Shown in pieces: positions 53,014 to 60,910 of a DNA stretch of 64,000 nucleotides; positions within the stretch are counted from its first letter, which is position 1; every line of letters starts with the position of its first letter. Origin of the DNA: Synechococcus sp. KORDI-100 (GTDB taxonomy: Bacteria; Cyanobacteriota; Cyanobacteriia; PCC-6307; Cyanobiaceae); contig NZ_CP006269.1 of NCBI RefSeq assembly GCF_000737535.1, forward strand, positions 1,612,001 to 1,676,000. The letters are read 5' to 3'. The position numbers were made by a program, and so were the translations under genes. The notes below the pieces were generated by a model that worked only from the letters and a program-made list of their open reading frames with translations, was not told the origin of the DNA and did no database searches.

Positions 53014-54510
53014 ATGGCGGAAATTGAAGGTGGCAGTTCATTCATCATTCTTTATCACCGCACACCGTTTGACGAGGGTAAGAACGAATCAGGCGAACGT
53101 ATTTGGATCGATCAAAAAAGTCCTAATGGGATTATCCCAACCCTCAGAAACTTATTTCGGGGAAGTACAGATGGCACCTGGATTGCTTGGCGACGTGTTG
53201 ATCACCCGGAACAAGTTGAGGACGAACGCATCACAATGGACAATCCGTCCCACTTCACACTGAGGCGGATTCCTCTTCACGACAAACAGATATCAAGCTT
53301 TTATCACGTCACATCGAAAGAATCTTTCTGGCCAATTCTTCATACATTTCCAACCCATTTCAACGTTAACAACGCTGATTGGGCGATTTTTGAGGAAGTC
53401 AATCAACGCTTCGCTGATGCCGCCTGCCGCGAAGCCTCCCACGGCGCCATCGTTTGGGTTCATGACTACAACCTCTGGCTGGCTCCAGGTTTCATCCGTG
53501 CCCAACGCCCGGATCTCAAAATCGCTTTCTTCCACCACACACCATTTCCAAGCAACGATGTTTTCGCCATCCTTCCCTGGCGTGAACAGATCCTTGAGAG
53601 TCTTCTCTGTTGCGACATCGTTGGTTTTCACATCCCGAGATACACCGAAAACTTTGCACGTGCGGCCAGCACACTGATCGGTTGTGAGCGCGGACCGAAA
53701 CGCCCCGTCGACAGCAAGTTCATCACTGTTGGCACGGCTCTCTCGGAAGCCACGGTCACGGACTGGTTGCAGCACAACGGTCGTCGGATCCAGCTGCTCA
53801 GCTCACCGGTGGGGACGTCACCCGATGTGATTCAGCAGCTCAGCTGGAGCGCATCTGTCGAAAACTACGGTGAATTGATTGTTCAGGACACAAAAAAGGG
53901 GCGCAAGCTGATCCTGTCCGCAAGCCGGGTGGACTACACCAAAGGCAACGAAGAACTGCTGCTGGCGTTCGAACGGCTCCTCGAGCGGCGCAGTGACCTG
54001 CATGGGGAGGTGGTGCTGATGCTCGCCTGTGTTGCCGCCGCGAGCGGCATGAAAATCTATGAGGACACCCAGAGGTCGATTGAAGAAATCGCCGGCCGAA
54101 TCAATGGTCGTTTCAGTCAGATCGACTGGGTGCCCATCCGCTTCTCGACCCGACGCATCCCCTATGAGGAGATGATCGCCTGGTTCAGCCACGCGGACGT
54201 CTGCTGGATCACCCCCCTTCGGGATGGTCTCAACCTTGTCGCCAAGGAATACGCAGCGGCTCGCAAGCACCGAGGTGGGGTGCTGGTGCTGTCGGAATTC
54301 ACGGGCGCCTCGGTTGTCCTTGAAGGTGCCGTCTTGACCAATCCCTATTCCAATCGGCGTATGGATGACGCCATCGAGTCAGCGCTTTCGATGTCCGAGG
54401 AGGAACAGAGGGAACGGATGGGATGGATGACCGACGCTGTCGAGCGCTACACGGTGAAGGACTGGGCGGATGAGCAGCTCGCCGGCTTCCCTCAGCCAGT
54501 GGCTCCATGA
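53014..54510 (+). CDS. ggpS: glucosylglycerol-phosphate synthase
   Basis: GT20-family enzyme that joins ADP-glucose and glycerol-3-phosphate to give glucosylglycerol phosphate, the precursor of the main salt-protective solute of many marine cyanobacteria. The 498-residue protein has WVHDYNLWLAPGFIRAQRPD, IAFFHHTPFPSNDVFAILPW, LSASRVDYTKGNEELLLAFE and WITPLRDGLNLVAKEYAAAR. Trehalose-6-phosphate synthase has the same fold; the context of ggt genes and the GGPS-like sequence favour ggpS. The ATG at 53014 has AGGAG 8 bases upstream; an open frame from 52987 lacks this. The stop overlaps ggtB by 4 bases. Confidence 0.93.
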   Translation: MAEIEGGSSFIILYHRTPFDEGKNESGERIWIDQKSPNGIIPTLRNLFRGSTDGTWIAWRRVDHPEQVEDERITMDNPSHFTLRRIPLHDKQISSFYHVTSKESFWPILHTFPTHFNVNNADWAIFEEVNQRFADAACREASHGAIVWVHDYNLWLAPGFIRAQRPDLKIAFFHHTPFPSNDVFAILPWREQILESLLCCDIVGFHIPRYTENFARAASTLIGCERGPKRPVDSKFITVGTALSEATVTDWLQHNGRRIQLLSSPVGTSPDVIQQLSWSASVENYGELIVQDTKKGRKLILSASRVDYTKGNEELLLAFERLLERRSDLHGEVVLMLACVAAASGMKIYEDTQRSIEEIAGRINGRFSQIDWVPIRFSTRRIPYEEMIAWFSHADVCWITPLRDGLNLVAKEYAAARKHRGGVLVLSEFTGASVVLEGAVLTNPYSNRRMDDAIESALSMSEEEQRERMGWMTDAVERYTVKDWADEQLAGFPQPVAP

Positions 54511-55772
54511 CCCTGGGCCGACGTCTGCTCGGCGGCCTTCTGGCTCTGTTCCTGATCTCAGCAGGTTTTGCCTGGTCCCAGTTCCGGGCCCCGGAGGTGG
54601 TTTCAATCCTGATGGCCGCCCCGTTCGCCGATGCCACAGCACCGCTGGTGGAGCGATTCAATCAGGAGAATCGCGGCAGGATCCGGCTTTCCATCACGCG
54701 GGGCCCGAGGGACACCGAATCGATCTCCGATCTGGCGATCAGCAGCCTGCTGCTTGGCAAGCCGCTTTACGACGCCCTGTTGATGGACGTCACCTGGCTG
54801 CCGAAATATGCCGAAGCAGGCTGGCTGGAACCACTGGATCCCTGGTTTGGTGACACGGAACTCAATGCCCTCCAGGACGGTGCACGTCTCGGCAACAGCT
54901 ACGAGGGAACGCTCTACCGCTGGCCGCTTGTCGCCGATGTGGGGATGCTCTACTGGCGGACCGATCTGATGACGTCACCGCCGCAAACCCCGGAGGACCT
55001 GGTTCGTATCGGTCGTGCTCTCCAGGCTGTCGATCAGACCAAGTACGGCTTTGTCTGGCAGGGGCGCCAATACGAAGGGCTCAGCTGCGATTTCCTGGAA
55101 GTGCTGGAGGGTTTCGGAGGAGAGTGGCTGGATCCTTCCAGCGGTGAACCAAGGCTCGACAGCAACGAGTCGATCGCCGCAGCAACATGGCTCGAATCGT
55201 TGATCAACAGTGGAATCAGCCCAAAGGCGGTGACGAATTTCGCTGAACCGGAAAGCCTCCAGGCCTTCAAGGCTGGTGATGCCGCCTTCATGCGCAACTG
55301 GCCCTACGCCTATGCCGAACTCCAGAAGTCCGACAGTGCGGTTCGAGGTCATGTGGCAGTGACGACGATGGTGGCAGAGAACGGCGAACAGCCGACTGCA
55401 ACCCTCGGCAGTTGGGGCCTGTCGGTGCTCAGTGACTCCTCCCACAAGACATCCGCCGTGGAGGCGATCCGCTATCTCACCTCCGACGCCGCCCAGCGGG
55501 AGCGCTTCCTCAACCAGGGCTACACGCCAACGTCAGCCGTGTTGTTCAACGACCCTGAACTGGTGGCTGTCTCGCCGGTGCTGCCGGACATCGCTCGCGC
55601 CCTCTCAGTGGCCGTCCCTCGACCTCCGTCTCCGCTTTACGCCCAGCTCAGCGATGTGGTGCAGAGATCCCTCAGTGCTGTGCTGACCGGGGAACAATCC
55701 GCTGAGCAGGCCATGGAGGCGGCCCAGCGCAACAGTCGAGTGATCTTGCAATCCGCTGGAGGGAAGGCATGA
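54507..55772 (+). CDS. ggtB: ABC transporter solute-binding protein (glucosylglycerol/sucrose/trehalose)
   Basis: Periplasmic capture protein of the osmolyte importer, 421 residues, family 1 solute-binding fold. N-terminal hydrophobic signal (RLLGGLLALFLISAGFAW) has no lipobox Cys, so the protein is either free or held by an uncleaved anchor. Sugar-binding-type segments include LVERFNQENRGRIRLSITRG, ALLMDVTWLPKYAEAGWLEP LDPWF, and KAGDAAFMRNWPYAYAELQK. Overlaps both ggpS and ggtC by 4 bases (ATGA), implying translational coupling. Substrate range is inferred from the Synechocystis Ggt system. Confidence 0.9.
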   Translation: MTLGRRLLGGLLALFLISAGFAWSQFRAPEVVSILMAAPFADATAPLVERFNQENRGRIRLSITRGPRDTESISDLAISSLLLGKPLYDALLMDVTWLPKYAEAGWLEPLDPWFGDTELNALQDGARLGNSYEGTLYRWPLVADVGMLYWRTDLMTSPPQTPEDLVRIGRALQAVDQTKYGFVWQGRQYEGLSCDFLEVLEGFGGEWLDPSSGEPRLDSNESIAAATWLESLINSGISPKAVTNFAEPESLQAFKAGDAAFMRNWPYAYAELQKSDSAVRGHVAVTTMVAENGEQPTATLGSWGLSVLSDSSHKTSAVEAIRYLTSDAAQRERFLNQGYTPTSAVLFNDPELVAVSPVLPDIARALSVAVPRPPSPLYAQLSDVVQRSLSAVLTGEQSAEQAMEAAQRNSRVILQSAGGKA

Positions 55773-56635
55773 ACGCACTGCTGATCGTTCCGGCACTGCT
55801 GCTCATTGCCATCGTCTTCGGCTATCCGATGCTCCGTTACGGATGGTTGAGCTTTCATGCCGATTCCGTCCTCACCGGCCTGATCCCTGTGCCGAACGGA
55901 GGCGCCAACTGGCAGCGACTCCTTGCGGACGCACGGTTCTGGCAGGACACGCTGCAGACGGGGCGCTTTGCGCTGATCTCCGTTGGCCTCGAATTGCTTC
56001 TGGCTCTGGCCATCGCTCTGCTGCTCGATCAACGCTGGCGAGGGCGAGCCGCCGTCCGTGCCCTCACCCTGCTGCCATGGGCCCTGCCCACAACGATGAT
56101 GGCGCTGGGCTGGCGCTGGATTTTCAATACCCCCTACGGACCGCTTGAACAGCTCGCCAAGGCTCTTGGGCTGCCGGCCCTCAATCTGCTCGCAGACCCT
56201 GGCTGGGCCTGGCTGGCGACCGTCATGGCCGATGTGTGGAAAACAACCCCGTTCATCACGCTGATCCTGCTGGCCGGACTGCAAACGATCCCCGCTGATC
56301 TCTTCGAGGCCTTCCGCCTGGAGGGGGGACGACCCTTGCAGGCTCTCCGGACCATCACCCTTCCATTGCTGGTGCCCTACATCCTGCTCAGCCTGCTGTT
56401 TCGGCTGGCCCAGGCCTTCGGAGTATTCGATCTGATCCAGGTGCTCACCGGCGGCGGGCCGGCAGGCAGCACCGAAAGCCTGGCCCTCTATGCCTATCTG
56501 AATGCCATGCGTTTTCTCGATTTCGGGTACGCCGCCACCGTGATGCTTGGAGGCTTCCTGCTGCTCACGCTGTTCATCGTGCTGGCCGGTCTGATCCTCA
56601 GGGCCACGCGCGTGATCAACCCGGCTGAACCATGA
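55769..56635 (+). CDS. ggtC: ABC transporter permease (osmolyte importer, first subunit)
   Basis: A 288-residue permease of the carbohydrate-uptake-1 (MalF) type with six hydrophobic segments, first LLIVPALLLIAIVFGYPML. The EAA loop reads DLFEAFRLEGGRPLQALRTI TLPLL, and the signature VFDLIQVLTGGGPAGSTES is typical of MalF-like partners. It overlaps ggtB and ggtD by 4 bases each. Confidence 0.92.
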   Translation: MNALLIVPALLLIAIVFGYPMLRYGWLSFHADSVLTGLIPVPNGGANWQRLLADARFWQDTLQTGRFALISVGLELLLALAIALLLDQRWRGRAAVRALTLLPWALPTTMMALGWRWIFNTPYGPLEQLAKALGLPALNLLADPGWAWLATVMADVWKTTPFITLILLAGLQTIPADLFEAFRLEGGRPLQALRTITLPLLVPYILLSLLFRLAQAFGVFDLIQVLTGGGPAGSTESLALYAYLNAMRFLDFGYAATVMLGGFLLLTLFIVLAGLILRATRVINPAEP

Positions 56636-57447
56636 CGCAACGTCGCATCTGGATCGTGCTCCTGCTGGCATGGTCCCTGTCCCCCATGCTCTGGCAGCTG
56701 ATCAGCTCCTTCAGCAGTGATGAAGCTCTGATCTCAGCTGGCGTCTCAGTTCAACAGCGCTGGACATTGCAGCACTACCGGGAACTGTTTCTGAGCGACC
56801 CTCCGTTCTGGACGTACCTGCTCAACAGCACGGTCGTGGCGACGGAAACAACGTTGCTCACCCTGTTGCTGGCGTTGCCGGCCGCCTACACCCTCGCCCG
56901 TTTGCCGGCCGGATGGCGGCGCGCCAGCCGGTTGCTGATCACGGCCGCTGCTCTGTTTCCCTACGTGCTTCTCTTCCTGGCTCTGCTGGAAATCGCCAGG
57001 GCCTTTCAGCTCGGCAACAATCTCCTGGCCCTTGCTCTGCCCTATGCAGCCCTGTCGATGCCTCTGGCCCTGTTGTTGCTGAGCGCGGCCTTTGAAGGGT
57101 TGCCCAAGGATCTGGAGGATGCGGCACAACTGGAGGGCCTGACGCTGATGCAGCGTCTGCGCTGGGTTCTGATTCCCCTGATCGCTCCGGCGTCCGCGAG
57201 CACCGCCATCCTGGTGTTCCTGTTCGCCTGGAACGAATATCCAATCGCTCTTACCTGGATCAGCGACGCGAACCTGCTCACCCTGCCGGTCGCTGTCGCC
57301 AGGATTGCCGGCTCATCGATCTACTCCATTCCTTACGGGGCCTACGCCGCTGCCACAGTGCTGGGGTCCATTCCACTGCTGATGCTTGTTCTGATCTTCC
57401 AGAAACAGATCGTCTCCGGTCTGACCAATGGAGCGATCAAGGGATGA
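56632..57447 (+). CDS. ggtD: ABC transporter permease (osmolyte importer, second subunit)
   Basis: A 271-residue MalG-type permease. Hydrophobic segments begin with IWIVLLLAWSLSPMLWQLIS. The family patterns are FWTYLLNSTVVATETTLLTL and the EAA loop LPKDLEDAAQLEGLTLMQRL, then FLFAWNEYPIALTWI. It overlaps ggtC and ggtA by 4 bases each, so the whole cluster is translated from one message. Confidence 0.92.
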   Translation: MTQRRIWIVLLLAWSLSPMLWQLISSFSSDEALISAGVSVQQRWTLQHYRELFLSDPPFWTYLLNSTVVATETTLLTLLLALPAAYTLARLPAGWRRASRLLITAAALFPYVLLFLALLEIARAFQLGNNLLALALPYAALSMPLALLLLSAAFEGLPKDLEDAAQLEGLTLMQRLRWVLIPLIAPASASTAILVFLFAWNEYPIALTWISDANLLTLPVAVARIAGSSIYSIPYGAYAAATVLGSIPLLMLVLIFQKQIVSGLTNGAIKG

Positions 57448-58412
57448 CCGTTGAGCTGCGAGGCATAGGGCGACGGTTTGGCGAGCGCTGGATCCTGCAG
57501 CAACTCGACCTGAAGGTTGAGAAGGGGGAATGCGTTGCCTTGCTCGGGGCGAGTGGCTGCGGCAAAAGCACGGCGCTGCGCCTGATTGCGGGTCTGGATC
57601 AACCCGACTGCGGGGATCTGCTGATCGAAGGGGAACCGATGGATCGCGTTCCGGCACGACAGAGACGCATCGGCATGGTGTTTCAGAGCTATGCCCTGTT
57701 CCCCCATCTCACGGTTCGGGGAAACCTTGATCTCGGGCTTCGGCTGCGCGGCGGAGCGGCTCAGGACAGGCAGCAACGGATCGAAGCCATGTTGGATGTG
57801 GTGCAGCTGCGTGAGCTGGCGGACCAACGTCCGGCCCAGCTGTCCGGCGGCCAGCGACAGCGTGTGGCTCTGGCGAGAGCGTTGCTTAGGGACCCGCGGG
57901 TGTTTCTGCTCGATGAACCGATGAGCAACCTTGATGCCCAGCTTCGCGACGAACTCAGGCCTGAATTGAAACGGTTGATTCTGGACGGCCCACAACCGGT
58001 CCTCTACGTGACCCATGACCAGGTCGAGGCCATGGCGCTGGCCGATCGGGTCGCCGTGATGCGACACGGCCGGATCGAGCAGATCGGAACTCCCCAAGAG
58101 CTCTACGACACGCCGTTCACGACCTACGTCGCTCAGTTCATTGGACGACCGCCGATGAATCTGATCGCCGAAGAGAGCAACAGAACCGTGGGTGTGAGGC
58201 CGGAACACCTCCAGATCGACGACCGTGGAATGCAGTGCCGAGTGCTGAATCGCGAGTGGCATGGAGCCAGCCAGCAACTGTTGCTGGAGAGCCAGCACGG
58301 CACCCTGCGGATGGTCTGCGACGGAACGGAGATGCTCGGAGACTCCCTGCGTGTCAGCTGGCCGAAGCAGCGCGAGCACCACTTCAGTGCCATCGACGGA
58401 CGCCGCCTCTGA
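57444..58412 (+). CDS. ggtA: ABC transporter ATP-binding protein (osmolyte importer)
   Basis: MalK/UgpC-type ATPase, 322 residues. Walker A LLGASGCGKSTALRLIAGLD, Q-loop MVFQSYALFPHLTVRGNLDL, signature QLSGGQRQRVALARALL, Walker B VFLLDEPMSNLDAQLRDEL and H-loop VLYVTHDQVEAMALADRVAV. A short TOBE-like regulatory domain forms the C-terminus (VGVRPEHLQIDDRG). It is shorter than MalK. In Synechocystis ggtA lies apart from ggtBCD; here it closes the unit directly after ggtD. Confidence 0.92.
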   Translation: MTVELRGIGRRFGERWILQQLDLKVEKGECVALLGASGCGKSTALRLIAGLDQPDCGDLLIEGEPMDRVPARQRRIGMVFQSYALFPHLTVRGNLDLGLRLRGGAAQDRQQRIEAMLDVVQLRELADQRPAQLSGGQRQRVALARALLRDPRVFLLDEPMSNLDAQLRDELRPELKRLILDGPQPVLYVTHDQVEAMALADRVAVMRHGRIEQIGTPQELYDTPFTTYVAQFIGRPPMNLIAEESNRTVGVRPEHLQIDDRGMQCRVLNREWHGASQQLLLESQHGTLRMVCDGTEMLGDSLRVSWPKQREHHFSAIDGRRL

Positions 58413-58415
58413 CGG

Positions 58416-59486
58416 TCAGAGCAGCCGCCGTAGCAGTTCGGCATGGGCTGAAGCACGGCTGCGGATCCGCTCGATCGCCTGAGGATCGGCCGGCTGATCC
58501 ACCGCCTGCCTCCACTGCTGCAGCAAGGTGTCCTGATCGGGACGGTTACGCAGGGAGATGCAGGGCACAGCGGCCATGTCAGCGGCCGCCTCAACCTTGG
58601 GGTCGTAACTCAGGGCAGCCATGGGACAGCACACCAGCCTGGCCAGGATGAGGGCATGCAGCCGCATCGGCAGCACCAGACGAGCGTCCTGAACGGTATC
58701 CACCACGGCCTGCACGCCATCGGGAACAACGGTGCAGCTTCGGGCCAGAAGATCGGCGGGAACCACCCCGTGCTGCACCAGGGAATCCAGCAGGGACGCA
58801 TCTTGATGCTGGTGGAAGGCAAGCCAGCGGACGGGTGCATCCAGCTCACGGGCCAGGATCGCCAGGGCCTGGAGCAGCTCCCGCCAATCGTCGTCGTTCA
58901 AAAGAGACGTGGGGCGCCAGCTCAGGACCAGAGCCCGGCCACCAATCCAGGGATGACGCGGCAGCTGCCAGACAGGATCAGGAGCCATCTGCATCGGCAG
59001 CGTGGGAGCCCAGTGCCGTGCCTGCTCCAGCGAGCGGGCATCCCGCCACGACGCCCCGCTGCAGAAGGGCAGGACCAGCCTCACCATCAGGCGACTGAGG
59101 GGCCGCCGCAACGGCCCAAGACCCTGTCCCCAGAGGATCACAACGCGGCCCCGAAGACGCGCCACCACGATCAGCACCAGGTAGTACACGAGGCTGCGGA
59201 CACTGGTGCTGTCCTGCAGCAAACTTCCCCCGCCCAGAACGAGGGCACGCACGGTTCCGATGCTCCCCAGCACGGACCGGAGGGAGCGACGGTTCACGAT
59301 CGACGCCGTGGGGGCCAGGCGTCGAACCGCCGAGGCATCACGGGCCGTGATCAGCGGTTTGACGCCTTCCGGCAGCTCCCGCAGCAGCACCTGCAGCAGG
59401 GCGTCATCACCAAGGTTGTCCTCTCCGTAGTAACCGCAGAGCAACACATCGGGCGCTCTCGTTGTGCCGACGCCCATAGCCCTCAT
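58416..59486 (-). CDS. csaB: polysaccharide pyruvyl transferase CsaB
   Basis: Adds pyruvate as a ketal to a cell-wall polysaccharide, a change that in other bacteria allows binding of surface-layer proteins with SLH domains. The family pattern is seen in VLLCGYYGEDNLGDDALLQV, ALVLGGGSLLQDSTSVRSLV YYL, VVILWGQGLGPLRRPLSR and the late VLPMRLHALILARLVCCPM. The 356-residue length is normal. Start ATG at 59486 or the GTG-rich alternative at 59477 (MGVGTTRAPDVLL). It is convergent with ggtA and divergent from DUF2499. Confidence 0.9.
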   Translation of the reverse strand: MRAMGVGTTRAPDVLLCGYYGEDNLGDDALLQVLLRELPEGVKPLITARDASAVRRLAPTASIVNRRSLRSVLGSIGTVRALVLGGGSLLQDSTSVRSLVYYLVLIVVARLRGRVVILWGQGLGPLRRPLSRLMVRLVLPFCSGASWRDARSLEQARHWAPTLPMQMAPDPVWQLPRHPWIGGRALVLSWRPTSLLNDDDWRELLQALAILARELDAPVRWLAFHQHQDASLLDSLVQHGVVPADLLARSCTVVPDGVQAVVDTVQDARLVLPMRLHALILARLVCCPMAALSYDPKVEAAADMAAVPCISLRNRPDQDTLLQQWRQAVDQPADPQAIERIRSRASAHAELLRRLL

Positions 59487-59548
59487 TGCGCTGACGTCAT
59501 GATCAGTCGTCCCGCGTTCCTAGGCTGATCCTTGCAGTCAAGGTCTGC

Positions 59549-59824
59549 ATGCACGTCCTGTCGCTGGGCACCTGGTGGATCCACATCGCCTCCGTGATCG
59601 AGTGGTGCCTGGCGATCGTGCTGCTGGAACAACGGGGGCTGAGGGGAATGGCGCTTGCCATGCTTCCGGCCCTTGTCAGCGCGATGGCGGCCTGCACCTG
59701 GCATCTGTTCGACAACAGCGAGGCCTTGCGCGGGCTTGTGGTGCTTCAAGCCGGCTTCACCCTGGTCGGCAACACAACCCTGGCTATAGCAGCCCTGCAG
59801 TTGAAACGTCAGGAGGCGGGTTGA
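59549..59824 (+). CDS. DUF2499 (Ycf49-like) membrane protein
   Basis: A 91-residue integral membrane protein with three hydrophobic segments, seen in cyanobacteria and plastids, function unknown. Family pattern: LGTWWIHIASVIEWCLAIVL, LPALVSAMAACTWHLFDNSE and LQAGFTLVGNTTLAIAAL. The stop is one base from the DUF3593 start, and the two are regularly paired in cyanobacteria, which hints at a shared complex. The pairing statement is from memory. Confidence 0.88.
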   Translation: MHVLSLGTWWIHIASVIEWCLAIVLLEQRGLRGMALAMLPALVSAMAACTWHLFDNSEALRGLVVLQAGFTLVGNTTLAIAALQLKRQEAG

Positions 59825-59825
59825 G

Positions 59826-60137
59826 ATGGAATTTGATCTGGCCGCAATCGATCCGGCGCCATTGTTTGCGCTGTCGCTGGTTCCTTATCTGTTCTTTCTT
59901 CACTGGGCTGGTCAGTGCAGGAGCATCTCAAAGACAGCTCTGCTGGGGTTTCAACTGACGCTGCTGTTTGTGGTGGTGACCATCGCCGCCGCTGTGATCG
60001 CTCTGCGATGCTGCGATGCAGAACTCGTGGACATCGATGCTCTGCATGGAGGAGCGGAAGCATTTCTGACCCTCGGCAATGCGGTTCTGGTGTGGGGCCT
60101 GCTGCGACAAACACCCGAAGAGGTGAACAACTCTTAA
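59826..60137 (+). CDS. DUF3593 membrane protein
   Basis: A 103-residue protein with three hydrophobic segments (FALSLVPYLFFLHWAGQ; FQLTLLFVVVTIAAAVIAL; AEAFLTLGNAVLVWGLL). The YLFFLHW stretch is typical of the family, found in cyanobacteria and plastids. No known function. The position directly after DUF2499 and before psaK suggests a thylakoid setting; that is inference. Confidence 0.87.
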   Translation: MEFDLAAIDPAPLFALSLVPYLFFLHWAGQCRSISKTALLGFQLTLLFVVVTIAAAVIALRCCDAELVDIDALHGGAEAFLTLGNAVLVWGLLRQTPEEVNNS

Positions 60138-60194
60138 GAGAGGCGGGCAGAGCCACGCTGACCCCGGATGATGAGGCGTCGCTCCATGGCCTGC

Positions 60195-60452
60195 ATGCTG
60201 ACCCCTCTCTTTGCCATTGCTCCCGCAACGCTCTCCTGGTCTCCCAAAGTCGCCCTGGTGATGATCGTGTGCAACGTGATCGCCATCGGCATCGGCAAGG
60301 CAACGATTAAGCATCCCAGCGAAGGCGCGCAACTGCCCAATCCCGCTTTCTTTGGTGGCATGGGCCACGCTGCCCTGCTCGGCACCACGAGCCTTGGCCA
60401 CATCATCGGCATCGGCGCCATCCAGGGCCTGGCTGCACGCGGAATTCTCTGA
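60195..60452 (+). CDS. psaK: photosystem I reaction centre subunit PsaK
   Basis: Peripheral two-helix membrane subunit of photosystem I, at the edge of the trimer where it affects antenna contacts. The 85-residue protein has the helix KVALVMIVCNVIAIGIGKAT, the stromal loop IKHPSEGAQLPNPAFFGGMG and the second helix LGTTSLGHIIGIGAIQGL. I start it at ATG 60195 (MLTPLFAIAPATLSWSPKVA), the usual form; the frame opens at 60168. Confidence 0.95.
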   Translation: MLTPLFAIAPATLSWSPKVALVMIVCNVIAIGIGKATIKHPSEGAQLPNPAFFGGMGHAALLGTTSLGHIIGIGAIQGLAARGIL

Positions 60453-60467
60453 GAACAATCTCGAAAA

Positions 60468-60500
60468 GGGAGGTCCTGGCGTTAGTCCTTGCGGCCTCCC
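60468..60500 (+). terminator. hairpin downstream of psaK
   Basis: GGGAGG (60468-60473) pairs with CCTCCC (60495-60500), with two further pairs possible inside, about 15 bases after the psaK stop. There is no U-run after it, so it may serve as a transcript-end stabiliser more than as a classic terminator. Confidence 0.4.
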
Positions 60501-60910
60501 GATCAAACACTTGGCCGGTCAATCACCGATCGATGCAGCGCTCTCCTTTTGAGTCGTTCTCTTGAACAAGCAAGCTGCAGCTTCATCGTTTCGGCACGAA
60601 TCCAAGTGATTGAGAATATCGCCGCTCTTCAACGACGGATGTGAGTGACGTTTGGATTGACACCATGCCACTGACACCATGACGTTTAGAAAAAACGTCG
60701 TGGATTCACCGCTGCTCGCAACATTGCAGCAGAAATGATCGCCTCCAGATAATTTTTTCTCCACAAGTACCAACAACCTGATGGCCGTTGTTTTTTAAAC
60801 GGAAAAATTTCCGTGTGGCATCCGCCGGTTGGCTACTCACCTGTGCAGCTCCGCAGACATCTGCCTTCGGCCATCCCGTGCCTGAACCGAAACGTCAGGT
60901 CAACTTGGAT
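60501..60910. other. gene-free gap between psaK and dxs, with a perfect 7-bp dyad
   Basis: About 410 bases without supported coding sequence. At 60681-60699 GACGTTT and AAACGTC form a perfect stem around a five-base loop (AGAAA). The plus-strand frame entering from here into dxs is a shadow of dxs. Confidence 0.5.
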
